From: Amycolatopsis deserti
GTDB lineage: Bacteria; Actinomycetota; Actinomycetes; Mycobacteriales; Pseudonocardiaceae
Assembly: GCF_014653945.1 (NCBI RefSeq)
Contig: NZ_BNAU01000001.1
Span: 1,302,001-1,366,000 of the forward strand
Direction: 5' to 3'
Length of the DNA: 64,000 bases
Below, piece by piece: positions 1-8,380 of the stretch. A model generated the notes under the pieces. That model had not been told where the DNA came from and did no database searches. It saw nothing but the letters and a program-made list of their open reading frames with translations. Both the position numbers and the translations under genes were made by a program. Position 1 is the stretch's first letter, and every line of letters begins with the position of its first letter.

Positions 1-619
1 GCCAGGCACGCGCTGCCCGCCGTTGCTGAGGTGCTGGGAGGCCAGAAAGTCCTCCAGTTGCCAGCGGTGATCCCCCGCTTCCGCGCGACTCCAGCAGATC
101 CCGTGGCTGCCCATCGACGCTCGCGGGGTGGGCCAGCAGGTAGAGCCGTTCACGCGGGGTCGGTGCGCCAAAGGCCGTCGCCGGTAGCACTGCCCATTCC
201 GCATCGAACCCGCTTTCGGCCAGGTCGGCGAGGACGGTGCCGAAAGCGTCGGGATGTCCAAGCAGAGCTGGGACGTTCTCCACGAGGACGTAGCTGGGTC
301 GTAGTGCGCGAATGACGGCTGCCATCGCGGGCCACATCCACCGCGGGTCAGCGGTGCCGAGTCCGAGCCCGGCGAGGGAGAAGGGTTGGCAGGGGAAACC
401 GCCGGCGACGACATCAACGCGGGGACGGGCTTGGGACCGCCACCAGGCGACGGCGGTGCGGACGTCGTCATGCTTGGGAACCTCCGGGAAATGACGGGCG
501 AGCACGGCACGGCAGTACGGATCGATCTCGACCTGGCCCACGGTGGTGAGCCCGGCCCGTTCCAGACCGAGGTCGATGCCGCCGATCCCGGCGAACAACG
601 ACACGACGGTGAGCGCCAT
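1..619 (-). CDS. DNA (cytosine-5) methyltransferase, N-terminal part (runs off left edge)
   Basis: The reading frame is open from the ATG at 619 to the window edge, giving about 206 residues. It shows C5-methyltransferase motif I (FAGIGGIDLG, residues 9-18, SAM binding), motif IV with the catalytic Cys in GGFPCQPFS (Cys77), an ENV motif VI and a motif VIII-like RERLYLLA. The C-terminal target-recognition part lies outside the window. The start overlaps the stop of the upstream gene by ATGA, so the two are probably translated together. Solitary methyltransferases on conjugative elements usually protect the DNA against host restriction; that role is inferred here, since no cognate nuclease is visible. 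Confidence 0.9.
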   Translation of the reverse strand, partial: MALTVVSLFAGIGGIDLGLERAGLTTVGQVEIDPYCRAVLARHFPEVPKHDDVRTAVAWWRSQARPRVDVVAGGFPCQPFSLAGLGLGTADPRWMWPAMAAVIRALRPSYVLVENVPALLGHPDAFGTVLADLAESGFDAEWAVLPATAFGAPTPRERLYLLAHPASVDGQPRDLLESRGSGGSPLATGGLSGLPAPQQRRAARAW

Positions 620-1125
620 CAGGCAGCCACCCCCAGCCGGGCCGGGACTGCGATCGCGGCCCGGTAACGGGTCCACAGTTCGTCGACGGCGGCGGTGTCG
701 TCGGCCAGCTCTCGCAGCACCTCCGTGGGCGAGCCGGACACAGCCTGCTCGATGCGGCGGGCGTGCGCGAGCAGGGCGCGGCGCCACGCGGCCTCCAGCA
801 GTACGGCCTTGAGCTGATCGGCCAGCGCGGGCGGCGGTGCGTCGCGGTAGGTGTCGGCCAGCCAGCCGGACAGCCACTCGCGGCGCTTCTCACCCGGCGC
901 CTGCCCGGTGGCGACGGCGTGGGCGTAGAGGGCGACCGGGGCTGGCGTCTGCTCGGCGGCCACGACCTCGATCGCGAGTTGGAGGACGTGGGCGGCCATC
1001 CCGCTGGCGAAGTCTGCGGCGCGCATTCCGGCCAGCAGCCGCCGCGCCGGGCGGGCGGGAAGCTGCATCAGGCAGCCGAGGAACTGGCGTTCGGGGTCGG
1101 TCAGGGCATCGGTTGCGGTGGCCAT
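619..1125 (-). CDS. DnaB-helicase N-terminal-like protein, mobile-element type
   Basis: This is a 168-residue, mostly alpha-helical protein with no transmembrane segment. Its first part (DPERQFLGCLMQLP...) resembles the N-terminal domain of DnaB-family replicative helicases, but the helicase ATPase domain is absent. Proteins of this size and type occur in AICE and phage modules, where their job is not established; helicase loading or binding is only a guess. The ATG at 1125 is preceded by AGGAAGG at a suitable distance, which is why I prefer it to the longer open frame. It overlaps the methyltransferase start by ATGA and follows the HNH gene by 23 bp, consistent with one minus-strand transcript. 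Confidence 0.6.
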   Translation of the reverse strand: MATATDALTDPERQFLGCLMQLPARPARRLLAGMRAADFASGMAAHVLQLAIEVVAAEQTPAPVALYAHAVATGQAPGEKRREWLSGWLADTYRDAPPPALADQLKAVLLEAAWRRALLAHARRIEQAVSGSPTEVLRELADDTAAVDELWTRYRAAIAVPARLGVAA

Positions 1126-1148
1126 GATGGTCCTTCCTGTGTGGAGGA

Positions 1149-1781
1149 TCAGGCGCAGCGGGCCAGGACGGCGGCCAGGGCGTCGTGTTCGGGCTGGTCG
1201 GTCGACAGGCGGTAGCGGGTCTTGGTTTCGATCCAGCGGGCGGCGTAGCCGCACCGGTCCCGATCCGGGAGCCAGTGCGCGGGGTCCTGGTCCCCTTTGG
1301 ACCGGTTCGCCCGCGCGGTCGCGACGACCAGGACGTCGGGGTCGTTGGCGTAGCGCTCCCGCTCGGCGCGGGACCAGGTGCGGGGGCCGACGCGGCGGCC
1401 ACCCTCGATTCGCCCGGAGCGGGCGACCTCGGCCAGCGGCACGAGGTGGTCAATGTCCAGCTTGGACGCGTCGGTGACGGTCACCCCGTCGTAGGCGCTG
1501 ACCCACGTTCCGGCGATCGGGCGGCACTCGTCGTCGGCGCGGACGCCCTGCCCCTGATCGAGCAGCGCTTGTTCGCGGGCGTTGCAGGTGCCGTGCACGG
1601 TCTTCCAGTGCGGCCAGTCGTCGCGGTCGTAGTGGAATCCGGTGTCCTCGGGGGCGATCGGCAGCGCGGCGAGCGCGGCGGCGGCCTCAGCAGGGGCGGC
1701 GGCCGTGTCGGTGACGGGCAGGCATCCGGCGGTCAGGGCGAGGGTGGCGAGCGCGGCAGCGGTGGTGGCGGCGGTCTTCAT
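1149..1781 (-). CDS. Secreted lipoprotein HNH endonuclease (GmrSD/DUF1524-like)
   Basis: A 210-residue protein starts with a short hydrophobic signal sequence ending in the lipobox LTAGC (Cys20), so it is predicted to be exported and lipid-anchored. The C-terminal half carries an HNH nuclease signature, DIDHLVPLAE followed by a VATARANRSKGDQDP segment, as in the secreted HNH family related to DUF1524. The start ATG at 1781 has a GAGAGGAAG ribosome-binding site. Such extracellular nucleases are common in actinomycete genomes and elements; a function in DNA uptake, scavenging or recipient-cell entry is not proven. It lies just past the repeat region downstream of traB. Confidence 0.8.
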   Translation of the reverse strand: MKTAATTAAALATLALTAGCLPVTDTAAAPAEAAAALAALPIAPEDTGFHYDRDDWPHWKTVHGTCNAREQALLDQGQGVRADDECRPIAGTWVSAYDGVTVTDASKLDIDHLVPLAEVARSGRIEGGRRVGPRTWSRAERERYANDPDVLVVATARANRSKGDQDPAHWLPDRDRCGYAARWIETKTRYRLSTDQPEHDALAAVLARCA

Positions 1782-1863
1782 GACTTCCTCTCGATGACTA
1801 CTCAACGTGTCGAAAGATGGGTGTGAAAGGCCAGGGCGACAGCCGGTCGGGGGTGTCGCCGAG

Positions 1864-1887
1864 GCGGGTTTCCCGCAGTTTCGCGGG
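1864..1887. other. Alternating short hairpins downstream of traB
   Basis: Three arms GCGGG (1864-1868), CCCGC (1872-1876) and GCGGG (1883-1887) can form two mutually exclusive stem-loops, since the middle arm pairs with either neighbour. They lie between the traB stop and the HNH start on the minus strand, so they may terminate or attenuate the tra transcript. No U-tract follows, so terminator activity is uncertain. Confidence 0.35.
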
Positions 1888-1904
1888 TGTTTGCGCTGGT
1901 GGAC

Positions 1905-2000
1905 GCTAGGAGCTAGCTCGCAGCTCAGGAAGGGTGTGGGGCGCTAGCGGGGATGCTAGATCTAGCATCGGGTGACGCTAGCGAGCTGGAACCCGCTAGC
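1905..2000. repeat. Cluster of seven GCTAG repeats; candidate clt (cis-acting transfer locus)
   Basis: GCTAG in either orientation begins at 1905, 1912, 1943, 1955, 1962 (reverse), 1977 and 1995. Three copies extend to CGCTAGC, and 1951-1970 contains a perfect 18-bp palindrome, GATGCTAGA/TCTAGCATC. The array lies between the 3' end of traB (2013) and the HNH gene. In Streptomyces elements the clt locus bound by hexameric TraB is made of short repeats and is often adjacent to traB. The match in position and architecture is seen; the function is inferred. Confidence 0.5.
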
Positions 2001-2012
2001 ACCCCACGCCGA

Positions 2013-4310
2013 TTACTCTCCGTTGTTCTTGCTGCGATGGCGGTCGGCCGCGGCGAGCACGGCGGCGCGTTCGACACCGCGCCGGTTGGCGGTCTTGCCG
2101 TCCTCGGTGCGGCCGTAGACCTGGAGGGTGTCCACGCCGAAGGGCTTGAGCGCTGAGGCGAGCTGGTTGGCCTTCGCCCGTCCGTCCAGCTCGGCCCAGG
2201 ACCCGTAGACCTCCGGGCGCAGCTCGGCGAGCCGGTCGACCAGGGTTTCCGACCACACCTTTTGCTCCCCGGCGCGGATCACCGACGCGGTGTCGGCGAT
2301 GACCGAATAGGACGGACGCGCGGCCTCGTCGGCGACGACTTCGCCGGCGGCGTGGCCGGTGATGGTGCCGTGCCCTTCGCGCAGGGCGCGGGCGCGATCG
2401 ACGATCTTCTCGGCCGCGGGGCCGTCGATGTAGTAGCCGCGCACGATCTGCGGGTCGTCGCTGGCGCCGACCAGGTAGCCGATGCCCTTGTCCTTCGCCC
2501 CGAACGTTGTGGCCCGGACGCCGTTCTTGGACGACGAGGTGCCCAGCACCATGTCGTTCTCCAGCTGTCCCATGACCCGCAGGCAGAACCGCAGACCGGC
2601 GTTCGCCGACACACCGGGCGGCAGGGACTGGGCGTCGGGGCGCTGGGTGGCCAGCACGAGGATGATGCCCATTGCCGGGCCGCGCTTGATGATGCCCTCG
2701 GCCAGCTTGCGGGCCTCGTCCTTGTAGTCGCCGTGGGAAAACAGTTCCTGGCACTCGTCGATCGCGGCGAAGATCGGGTGCAGCCCGAGCTTGCGGTTGC
2801 GTGAGAGCTGCGGGGTGACCTTGTTTTCCGGGCACAGCGCACGGTTTTCCTTGGCGATGCGGGTGATGGTCTTCGACCGGCGCTCCAGCTCCTTGTACAG
2901 CCGGCGCAGGCTGTTCATCGCGCCTTCCAACGTCTCGTCGTCGGCGCCGGAGCCGTACTCGTGCGCGACCTTCTCGAACATCCCCAGGTCACCGGTGCCC
3001 TTGAGCTCCCACAACACCAGCTCCACCCACGGGTCCAGCGCCGCGGCCAGCACCAGCACCCGCAGGGAGAACGTCTTGCCCATGCGCGGCATGGCCCCGA
3101 TGACCATGTTCGCGAACATCAGGTCCACACCGACCGGACGGCCGCGCTGGTCGGTGCCGAACGGGACGGACTTGAACAGGTCCGCCTCACCCGACTTCGC
3201 CAGCGGCCAGGCCGCGGGCTTGGCCTTGGACATGTCCTGGTCCCCGACCCAGATCACCAGGCGTCCGGCGTGCTCCTCGCTGACCGGTTCGGGCCACACG
3301 CAGCCCAGCGGGCGGCGCAGCCCGGAGGCCAGCTTGTCGCGGCGCTCCATCACGTCCGTCACGGTGACGCCGTGGGGAAGGTCGACCTCGGCGCGCCAGC
3401 CCGGCCCGTCCCGGGTGATCGGCGCGGGGAACGTGATGCCCTGCCCCTTGGCCACGGCCTGGTTGATCCCGGAGATGCCCAGTGCCGCGAGGGCGCGGAC
3501 CACAACGTCGCTGGTCAGCCTCGGCGCCTTCGACGTCACGACGGCGCGACCGAGGACCGGCTTGTCCGCCGGCGTGCCGACCTTGCCCAGCACCCCGACC
3601 CCGGCGGCGGCCACCAGCCACACCAGGCCGGTGCTGTAGCTGGCCAGCACGTACACCCCGGCGGCGGCCACGAGCAGGGTCAGGAAGGCGAGCAGGCCGC
3701 GCTTGCGGATGCGCTCGGCGCGGACCTCGGCGAGCTTGAAGTACTTGTCGTACTCGTTCGCGCTCACCGCCGCCGCGCGCAGCGGCTTGCCCTCCGCGTC
3801 GTAGACCCACCGGTGCGTGGCCACGACCACCCGCCACAGCCCGCGGGGCGAGCGCAGCAGCAGGATTCCGGCATAGGCCGGGGTCCGCACCGCGTGGTAG
3901 GCGACCGTGTGGCCGGTGTAGAAGGCGACCCACTTCACGCGGTCCCGCAGCTCTGCCTTGGACCGCGCCCACGTGGGCAGCAGCGGCCGGATCTTGGCGT
4001 CCCGGGTGGTCTCCCACCACGACGCCTTGGCCGGCGTCGACGGGTCCACGAGCACCGGGTGCCGGACCTGCTCGGCGTTCTCCTCGTCCACGATCTCGGC
4101 GTCGATCACGTCCGACCCGGCGAGGTCGCGGCGTTCCTGAACGGGGATCTCGTCCGCGTTCGTGGCGCTGTCCGGGCGGGGCGTGAACGGCAGCACCTTG
4201 CCGTTCACGGTCTCGTGCTGGTCGGTGTTCACGGGCTCCTGGTCGGGGGTGTTCATGGGGTCCTCACGGTTGGAGTCGTCGCCGGGGCGCGGGTTGGTGG
4301 GGATGGACAT
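2013..4310 (-). CDS. traB: TraB-type FtsK/SpoIIIE DNA translocase (conjugative transfer)
   Basis: The 765-residue protein has an acidic N-terminal region, a hydrophobic membrane segment at about 204-240 and a C-terminal FtsK/SpoIIIE motor. The Walker A box is GAMPRMGKTF (about 404-413) and the Walker B is FAAIDECQE (about 530-540). Actinomycete TraB proteins form hexameric pores that move double-stranded plasmid DNA between mycelial compartments after recognising clt repeats. The start overlaps the DUF2637 gene's stop by ATGA, placing it in the minus-strand tra operon. It is intact and full length, so the element may still be transfer-competent if the rest lies to the left. Confidence 0.9.
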   Translation of the reverse strand: MSIPTNPRPGDDSNREDPMNTPDQEPVNTDQHETVNGKVLPFTPRPDSATNADEIPVQERRDLAGSDVIDAEIVDEENAEQVRHPVLVDPSTPAKASWWETTRDAKIRPLLPTWARSKAELRDRVKWVAFYTGHTVAYHAVRTPAYAGILLLRSPRGLWRVVVATHRWVYDAEGKPLRAAAVSANEYDKYFKLAEVRAERIRKRGLLAFLTLLVAAAGVYVLASYSTGLVWLVAAAGVGVLGKVGTPADKPVLGRAVVTSKAPRLTSDVVVRALAALGISGINQAVAKGQGITFPAPITRDGPGWRAEVDLPHGVTVTDVMERRDKLASGLRRPLGCVWPEPVSEEHAGRLVIWVGDQDMSKAKPAAWPLAKSGEADLFKSVPFGTDQRGRPVGVDLMFANMVIGAMPRMGKTFSLRVLVLAAALDPWVELVLWELKGTGDLGMFEKVAHEYGSGADDETLEGAMNSLRRLYKELERRSKTITRIAKENRALCPENKVTPQLSRNRKLGLHPIFAAIDECQELFSHGDYKDEARKLAEGIIKRGPAMGIILVLATQRPDAQSLPPGVSANAGLRFCLRVMGQLENDMVLGTSSSKNGVRATTFGAKDKGIGYLVGASDDPQIVRGYYIDGPAAEKIVDRARALREGHGTITGHAAGEVVADEAARPSYSVIADTASVIRAGEQKVWSETLVDRLAELRPEVYGSWAELDGRAKANQLASALKPFGVDTLQVYGRTEDGKTANRRGVERAAVLAAADRHRSKNNGE

Positions 4311-5179
4311 CAGGCGGCCTCCTCGCGGCGCTCAGCAGCGGACGGGAACGGGGCGGGCTCGGCGGTCGCAGTGACCTCGGCGCGCAGGTCGTCAGCGACG
4401 TTCTTGCTGGTCCCCCGGGAGATGTCCGGGCAGACCGTCCGGACCCACGCCGGGGTGATCTCGATCCCCGGCGCCCACGCCGCGCGGACCTCGGCGAGGT
4501 AGTCGGCCCGCAGCTTGCGAGCTGGCTTGGCCGCCGCTTTCGGCTTCCGGGGCGCCCGCTTGACCGGCTCGCGAGCGGGCTCCTGAACGGGCTCCGGGGT
4601 GGCGTCCTGAACGGCCTCGTGAGGCTGTCCGGTGAACGCCGGGGCGGCGGCACGGGTGACCGCCTCGGTGAGCCGGTCGCGCAGCACCGGGGCGGTCTCG
4701 GCGGCCAGGAACACCAGCACCGGCGGCACCGAGTGCAGCACGACCCCGGCCACGTGCAGCTCGGTCCAGGACTTCCACGTGTTCATCACGTAGGTGGCCA
4801 GGAACGCAAACCACTTCGTGCGGTGCGGCCACTTCCCGGTTTCGACCTGGTACCTGGCGGTGATCTGCTCGGCGCGCAGCACCGCCACCAGCACCAGCGA
4901 CACCATCGGGTCCAGCAGCCACGCGGCCAGCCACGGTAGCGACCACATGGCAGCGCCGGCAGCGGCGAAGGTCTGGACGTTGACCATCGTGAACGCCAGC
5001 CCGAGGAAGATGCCGACCCACACCAGCGTGTCGACGAAGCCACGAACCTTCTCCACCCGCAGCGCGATCACGTCCGGGTGGTTGGACAACGCCCGAACCT
5101 CGGCCGCGGTCTCCGCGTCCTGACGCAGCTTGTCCGCAGTGGACAGAGGCACGAGCTGCGCGTCATGCATTGCGGTCAT
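4310..5179 (-). CDS. DUF2637-type membrane protein (Spd-like spread protein)
   Basis: This 289-residue protein has three to four predicted membrane segments in its first half (around residues 45-70, 75-105 and 140-165). A Pro/Ala/Lys-rich linker follows, then a C-terminal helical region that could bind DNA or a partner. DUF2637 proteins are regular neighbours of traB in actinomycete plasmids and AICEs and are usually equated with Spd proteins, which help plasmid spreading within the recipient mycelium. ATG 5179 is chosen because it overlaps the upstream stop; ATG 5170 is possible. The C-terminal half is more variable in this family, so only the N-terminal assignment is firm. Confidence 0.75.
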   Translation of the reverse strand: MTAMHDAQLVPLSTADKLRQDAETAAEVRALSNHPDVIALRVEKVRGFVDTLVWVGIFLGLAFTMVNVQTFAAAGAAMWSLPWLAAWLLDPMVSLVLVAVLRAEQITARYQVETGKWPHRTKWFAFLATYVMNTWKSWTELHVAGVVLHSVPPVLVFLAAETAPVLRDRLTEAVTRAAAPAFTGQPHEAVQDATPEPVQEPAREPVKRAPRKPKAAAKPARKLRADYLAEVRAAWAPGIEITPAWVRTVCPDISRGTSKNVADDLRAEVTATAEPAPFPSAAERREEAA

Positions 5180-5490
5180 CGCTGCCCCCTCGTGGTCGTG
5201 ACGATCTCGGTCACCGCGAGCAGCCGCGCCACGGCCGCGCCGGCGAACAGCGACGGCACGATCAGCACGATCAGCAGCGCGGTCGTGTTGGACCACCAGG
5301 TGATGACGGCCCACTGGATGCCCACGATCACCGCGGCGGTGAACAACGTCCGGACGGCGTTGCCCGTCATCCGGGTCACCTCGCGAACGCCCTTGCGGGC
5401 CTTGAGCGCGGACTTCCGACCGGACCGCCAGGTCGCGAACAACCCGATCAGCGCCAGTCCGCCGAGCACGTAGAGCACGGTGTGGTTCAT
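5176..5490 (-). CDS. Small membrane protein of the tra operon
   Basis: The 104-residue protein has an N-terminal membrane helix (about residues 3-20), a basic loop, and one or two further hydrophobic segments at 48-95. It ends TTTRGQR. It overlaps genes on both sides by four bases, so it is an integral part of the tra operon. I do not recognise a named family. Short polytopic proteins in this position are usually called Spd proteins and thought to act with TraB in intramycelial transfer, which is inference from position only. Confidence 0.7.
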   Translation of the reverse strand: MNHTVLYVLGGLALIGLFATWRSGRKSALKARKGVREVTRMTGNAVRTLFTAAVIVGIQWAVITWWSNTTALLIVLIVPSLFAGAAVARLLAVTEIVTTTRGQR

Positions 5491-5720
5491 CAGGCCACCT
5501 CCTCGGCGAACAGGTCGATCTGGTCGGCTGGCTGCCACGCCCCATCGCGCCACACGGCGTCGAGAGCGATGCCTTCCTCAGCACGCAGGACGGGTTCGGT
5601 CTTGGACAGCCACGCCGCACGCTGGTTGGCGGTCAGGTCGCGCCACCGGCGCCCGGTGGTGGCCTCGTAGCGGCGGATAGCGAGGGTCTTGAGCTGGGCC
5701 GGTGTGGCGACGGTCCTCAT
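5490..5720 (-). CDS. Small hypothetical protein of the tra operon
   Basis: A 76-residue soluble protein with a helical central part (LAIRRYEATTGRRWRDLTANQRAAWL) broken by charged residues and an acidic end DLFAEEVA. It has no membrane segment and no recognisable motif. The start ATG 5720 lies inside the end of the SsgA-like gene and its stop overlaps the next gene, so it is almost certainly translated. The basic Arg/Trp-rich N-terminal half could contact nucleic acid, but I cannot assign a function. Confidence 0.6.
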   Translation of the reverse strand: MRTVATPAQLKTLAIRRYEATTGRRWRDLTANQRAAWLSKTEPVLRAEEGIALDAVWRDGAWQPADQIDLFAEEVA

Positions 5721-6100
5721 GCCGCCTCGCCACCCAGCGCCGCGAACTCGCGGTCCCAGTCGATCCGGTCGGACTCGGTGCCGATCGGCACCAGGGCCTC
5801 GGTCTTGGCCAGCGCGTCGACCAGGCTGGCGCGTTTGAACGCGAAGTCGGCCACCCCGGTCGGAGAGGACAGGGTGATCCAGACCCGCCACGGCACGTCC
5901 AGGTCCCGGGCGACTGCCACGTCTCCCTCACCGACGCTGGTCTGTGTGCGCGGCGGCAGCGCCAGGCCCTCGGCGAGCAGGTCCCGGGCGATGTGCCAGC
6001 GCACCCACTGCTCGGCGCCGACCGCGAAGTCCAGCACCACCGCGAACGGGTCATCCGAGCGGTAGCGGAACTTCACCTTCACCGGCACAAGCTCGATCAC
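5717..6100 (-). CDS. SsgA-like (SALP) sporulation/cell-division protein
   Basis: The 127-residue protein matches the SsgA-like family in length and pattern. It has an N-terminal beta-rich part with YRSDDPFAVVLDF, then WHIARDLLAEGL, a GEGDVAV turn, WITLSSPTGVADF and a C-terminal ALVPIGTES. SALPs occur only in morphologically complex actinomycetes, where they recruit division and cell-wall machinery to sites of septation and germination (SsgA/SsgB recruit FtsZ). Finding one inside a tra operon is unusual. It may help place the transfer machinery at septa or tips, or bias host septation. It overlaps the following gene by four bases. The family call is good; the role in transfer is speculation. 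Confidence 0.8.
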   Translation of the reverse strand: MIELVPVKVKFRYRSDDPFAVVLDFAVGAEQWVRWHIARDLLAEGLALPPRTQTSVGEGDVAVARDLDVPWRVWITLSSPTGVADFAFKRASLVDALAKTEALVPIGTESDRIDWDREFAALGGEAA

Positions 6101-6101
6101 C

Positions 6102-7324
6102 TCACCGGAGGGCGACGGTCAGCAGCTCCACCCACAGGGTGAGCGGTTCGAGCACGACGGCGCACGTGAAGACGCGGAAGTCGCCGGCCGCGCGCGCTGC
6201 GGCGAAGGACCGGAACGGCTCGTCGTGCTCGTAGTCGATGGGGTCAAGGGAGTTGCCGTCGTGCTCGGGGTTGCCGAGGAACTCTTCGGAGTACTCGCGC
6301 TGGATGTTGCGCCATAGGGAGAAGTCGTTGGCCTGGTGCGCGGGGGCGAGGGCTGCGGGCTGGAACACACCGGCGGGGATGACGTGGAACATGCCGCCGG
6401 CGACCGCGGTGGCCTTGGCGTCGCGGCGGTGCAGGTACATCCGGTGCCCGTCGATCGGGTCGCGGCGGATGGTCAGGGTGTTGATGCTGGGCAGCATCGG
6501 CCGGGCGAGCAGGTCGAACGGGTCCTCGATGTGCCGGCGCAGGGGCAGGTGGGCGAGGCTGGGTCGCTTCCGGCTGGCGCGGAGCCAGGCGTCGGCGAAC
6601 TCGTGGGCTGCGGCCTCGCAGACGTCCAGGACGTCGAAGTAGGTGGTGTAGCTGAACCCGAGGCGGCCCTTGTCGCCGGTCCAGTCGACCTCGGCGAGCC
6701 GGTAGCTGACGCGGTTGTCCAGCAGCTTCGGCCGGGCGAGGTCCCGCAGCGCGCGGGAGTAGAGCCGGAAGCGGTCGCCGTCCGCGGCGAGCGGCCGGAC
6801 GCTCTCGGTCTGTTCGATGCCGCCGGTGATGGCGGGCTTGGGCAGCGCCTCGGCGAGCCAGTACAGCTCGATGTCGGACAGCTCGACCGGCTCGGAGGGC
6901 AGCCAGCCCGGCTGGGTCAGGACGGTAGTGCCCGGGATGCAGTGGGCCTGCGGGTACAGCTCGGAGGCGAGGTCTCCGAGCCGTGCGCGGTTGGCGTTCA
7001 GCTCGCGCCGCACGAGCTTCCAGTACTCCTGGCTCTCGTGCGGGGCGCCGGCCGCGCTGACCTGCCCCGGCTTGGGGATGGCGTCAGCGGAGTGGTCCGG
7101 CAGGATGCCGAGCCGTTCCGGTGGGATGTGCAGCTTGGCCGCGATGGACCGCAGCTCGGCGAGGCCGGGCACGAGCTTGCCTTCTCGACCTTGGACACCC
7201 AGGACTGCGTGGTGTTGAGCAGGTCAGCGGCTTCCTGCTGGGTGAGGTTGTGGTGCTGCCGGTACCAGCGGATGACCTCACCGGCATCGGAGCCATCTGG
7301 GGGCGCGGCAACTGCCTGGGCCAC
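6102..7324 (-). pseudogene. XRE-family regulator of the element, broken by a 1-bp frameshift
   Basis: A GTG at 7324 (after GAAAGGTGG) opens a helix-turn-helix domain (VIRWYRQHHNLTQQEAADLL...WVSKVEK), but the frame is lost near 7180. The continuation, LAELRSIAAKLHIPPERLGIL and about 350 more residues, is in the next frame. Inserting one G in the AAGG run restores a continuous XRE protein of about 407 residues. The C-terminal part has no recognised catalytic motif and is typical of large regulators next to tra genes. It would control the tra operon that starts just downstream. The break could be a real inactivation or a sequencing error; the downstream frame shows no other damage. Confidence 0.7.
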
Positions 7325-7445
7325 GTGTAGCCACCTTTCAGGGTTCGCAGCGCCCGTCAAACACACCCTCCACAACTCGCAGCTGCATCGCACACGGCCA
7401 TGCAGCCGTAGTGAACCACAGCGGTACCCCCGATCGGGAAGTCGA

Positions 7446-7634
7446 TCACGAGTCGTCCGACGTCGGGTTCGACTGCGTGTTGGCACTTCCCGCGCCGCCG
7501 GGGCTCGTCGGACCCTGAGACGGCTCATCCGTGGATGAAGACGGGACGCGCCCGCGTTCCTCGCTGACGGGATGCCCGCCACCAGTAACCGCACGGGTCA
7601 TTCGGCCCTTGTGCAGCATTTCCTCGTCGCTCAT
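7446..7634 (-). CDS. 62-residue protein, third gene of the HEPN operon
   Basis: The ATG at 7634 overlaps the stop of the DUF6338 gene (ATGA), giving MSDEEMLHKGRMTRAVTGGG and a Ser/Pro/Thr-rich C-terminal tail ending TSDDS. It has no membrane segment and looks largely disordered. The longer open frame that starts at 7715 sits inside the DUF6338 gene and lacks a good ribosome-binding site, so I prefer 7634. Small disordered proteins coupled to HEPN toxins can act as antitoxins or adaptors; nothing in the sequence itself shows this. A gap of 121 bases to the XRE gene probably holds the promoter for the tra side. Confidence 0.55.
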   Translation of the reverse strand: MSDEEMLHKGRMTRAVTGGGHPVSEERGRVPSSSTDEPSQGPTSPGGAGSANTQSNPTSDDS

Positions 7635-8380
7635 CCTTGCTCCTTCGGTTGCTCGCCAGACTTGTCGCCGACGGCTACGGCAGACACAGACCGCTGCTTT
7701 GGACGTCCTACCCATTCAACCACGGCACCATCCGGTATCGCTAGATAGAAGCCCAGCGTATCTTCAATCTTGTGCAAAAACACACCATCTTTATTTACAG
7801 CCCATTGCGAAGAAATAAATATGTCCCTCGATTCTGGATATCCACTAACGTACGACTCCGCGCCAACCCATCCTCCAATGTATTCGCCATCTGCAAGCCG
7901 AATCCTGACGAAACAGCCTCCCCTTACGCCAGCAATGTAATCCCAGGAAGTCGGAACAGTGCGATAAGTATTCTGAAACGCAGCCCATAGCCTAGCCCAC
8001 GACTTCTTCTTTTGCGGATTCTCTCGTATAGTAGCCTGCAAGTGAACTACGTAAGCCGCGAGCGCCGGGATTACCCCAGCCAGGATCAATGTCCAGAAGG
8101 CAACTTCACGCGGACTTCTGGCAAAAGCGGACAGAATTCCATTTGCACTCCCAGGCGTAGGCTTCGCCAGGTCGACAATTAGCGGACCGAGAATGAGCGC
8201 ATAGATTACGTCAAACCCGGCACCTACCGCAATCGCTCGAAGTATCTTCGTGCTAGCATCCTTGTCTTCAGGCGTTGGACCCCGGAGCCTCTGGAGGGTG
8301 GATCCGAATACAACCCCAGGAAGCAGCAGTGCAACTATTGTGAGCAGTTGGTATGACGTGTTGGCCACAGTGGGAATCAT
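7631..8380 (-). CDS. DUF6338-family membrane protein
   Basis: The 249-residue protein has two N-terminal hydrophobic helices (about residues 8-25 and 50-75), a third at about 95-115, then a soluble C-terminal domain with YRTVPTSWDYIAG and VRIRLADGEYIGGWVG. This pattern is characteristic of DUF6338, a family of unknown function with a short beta-rich cytosolic domain. It overlaps the HEPN gene upstream and the small gene downstream by four bases each, so the three are translationally coupled. A membrane partner next to a HEPN ribonuclease suggests envelope-linked sensing or a second effector. Its DNA is more A/T-rich than the flanking tra genes, a sign of separate acquisition. Confidence 0.75.
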   Translation of the reverse strand: MIPTVANTSYQLLTIVALLLPGVVFGSTLQRLRGPTPEDKDASTKILRAIAVGAGFDVIYALILGPLIVDLAKPTPGSANGILSAFARSPREVAFWTLILAGVIPALAAYVVHLQATIRENPQKKKSWARLWAAFQNTYRTVPTSWDYIAGVRGGCFVRIRLADGEYIGGWVGAESYVSGYPESRDIFISSQWAVNKDGVFLHKIEDTLGFYLAIPDGAVVEWVGRPKQRSVSAVAVGDKSGEQPKEQG

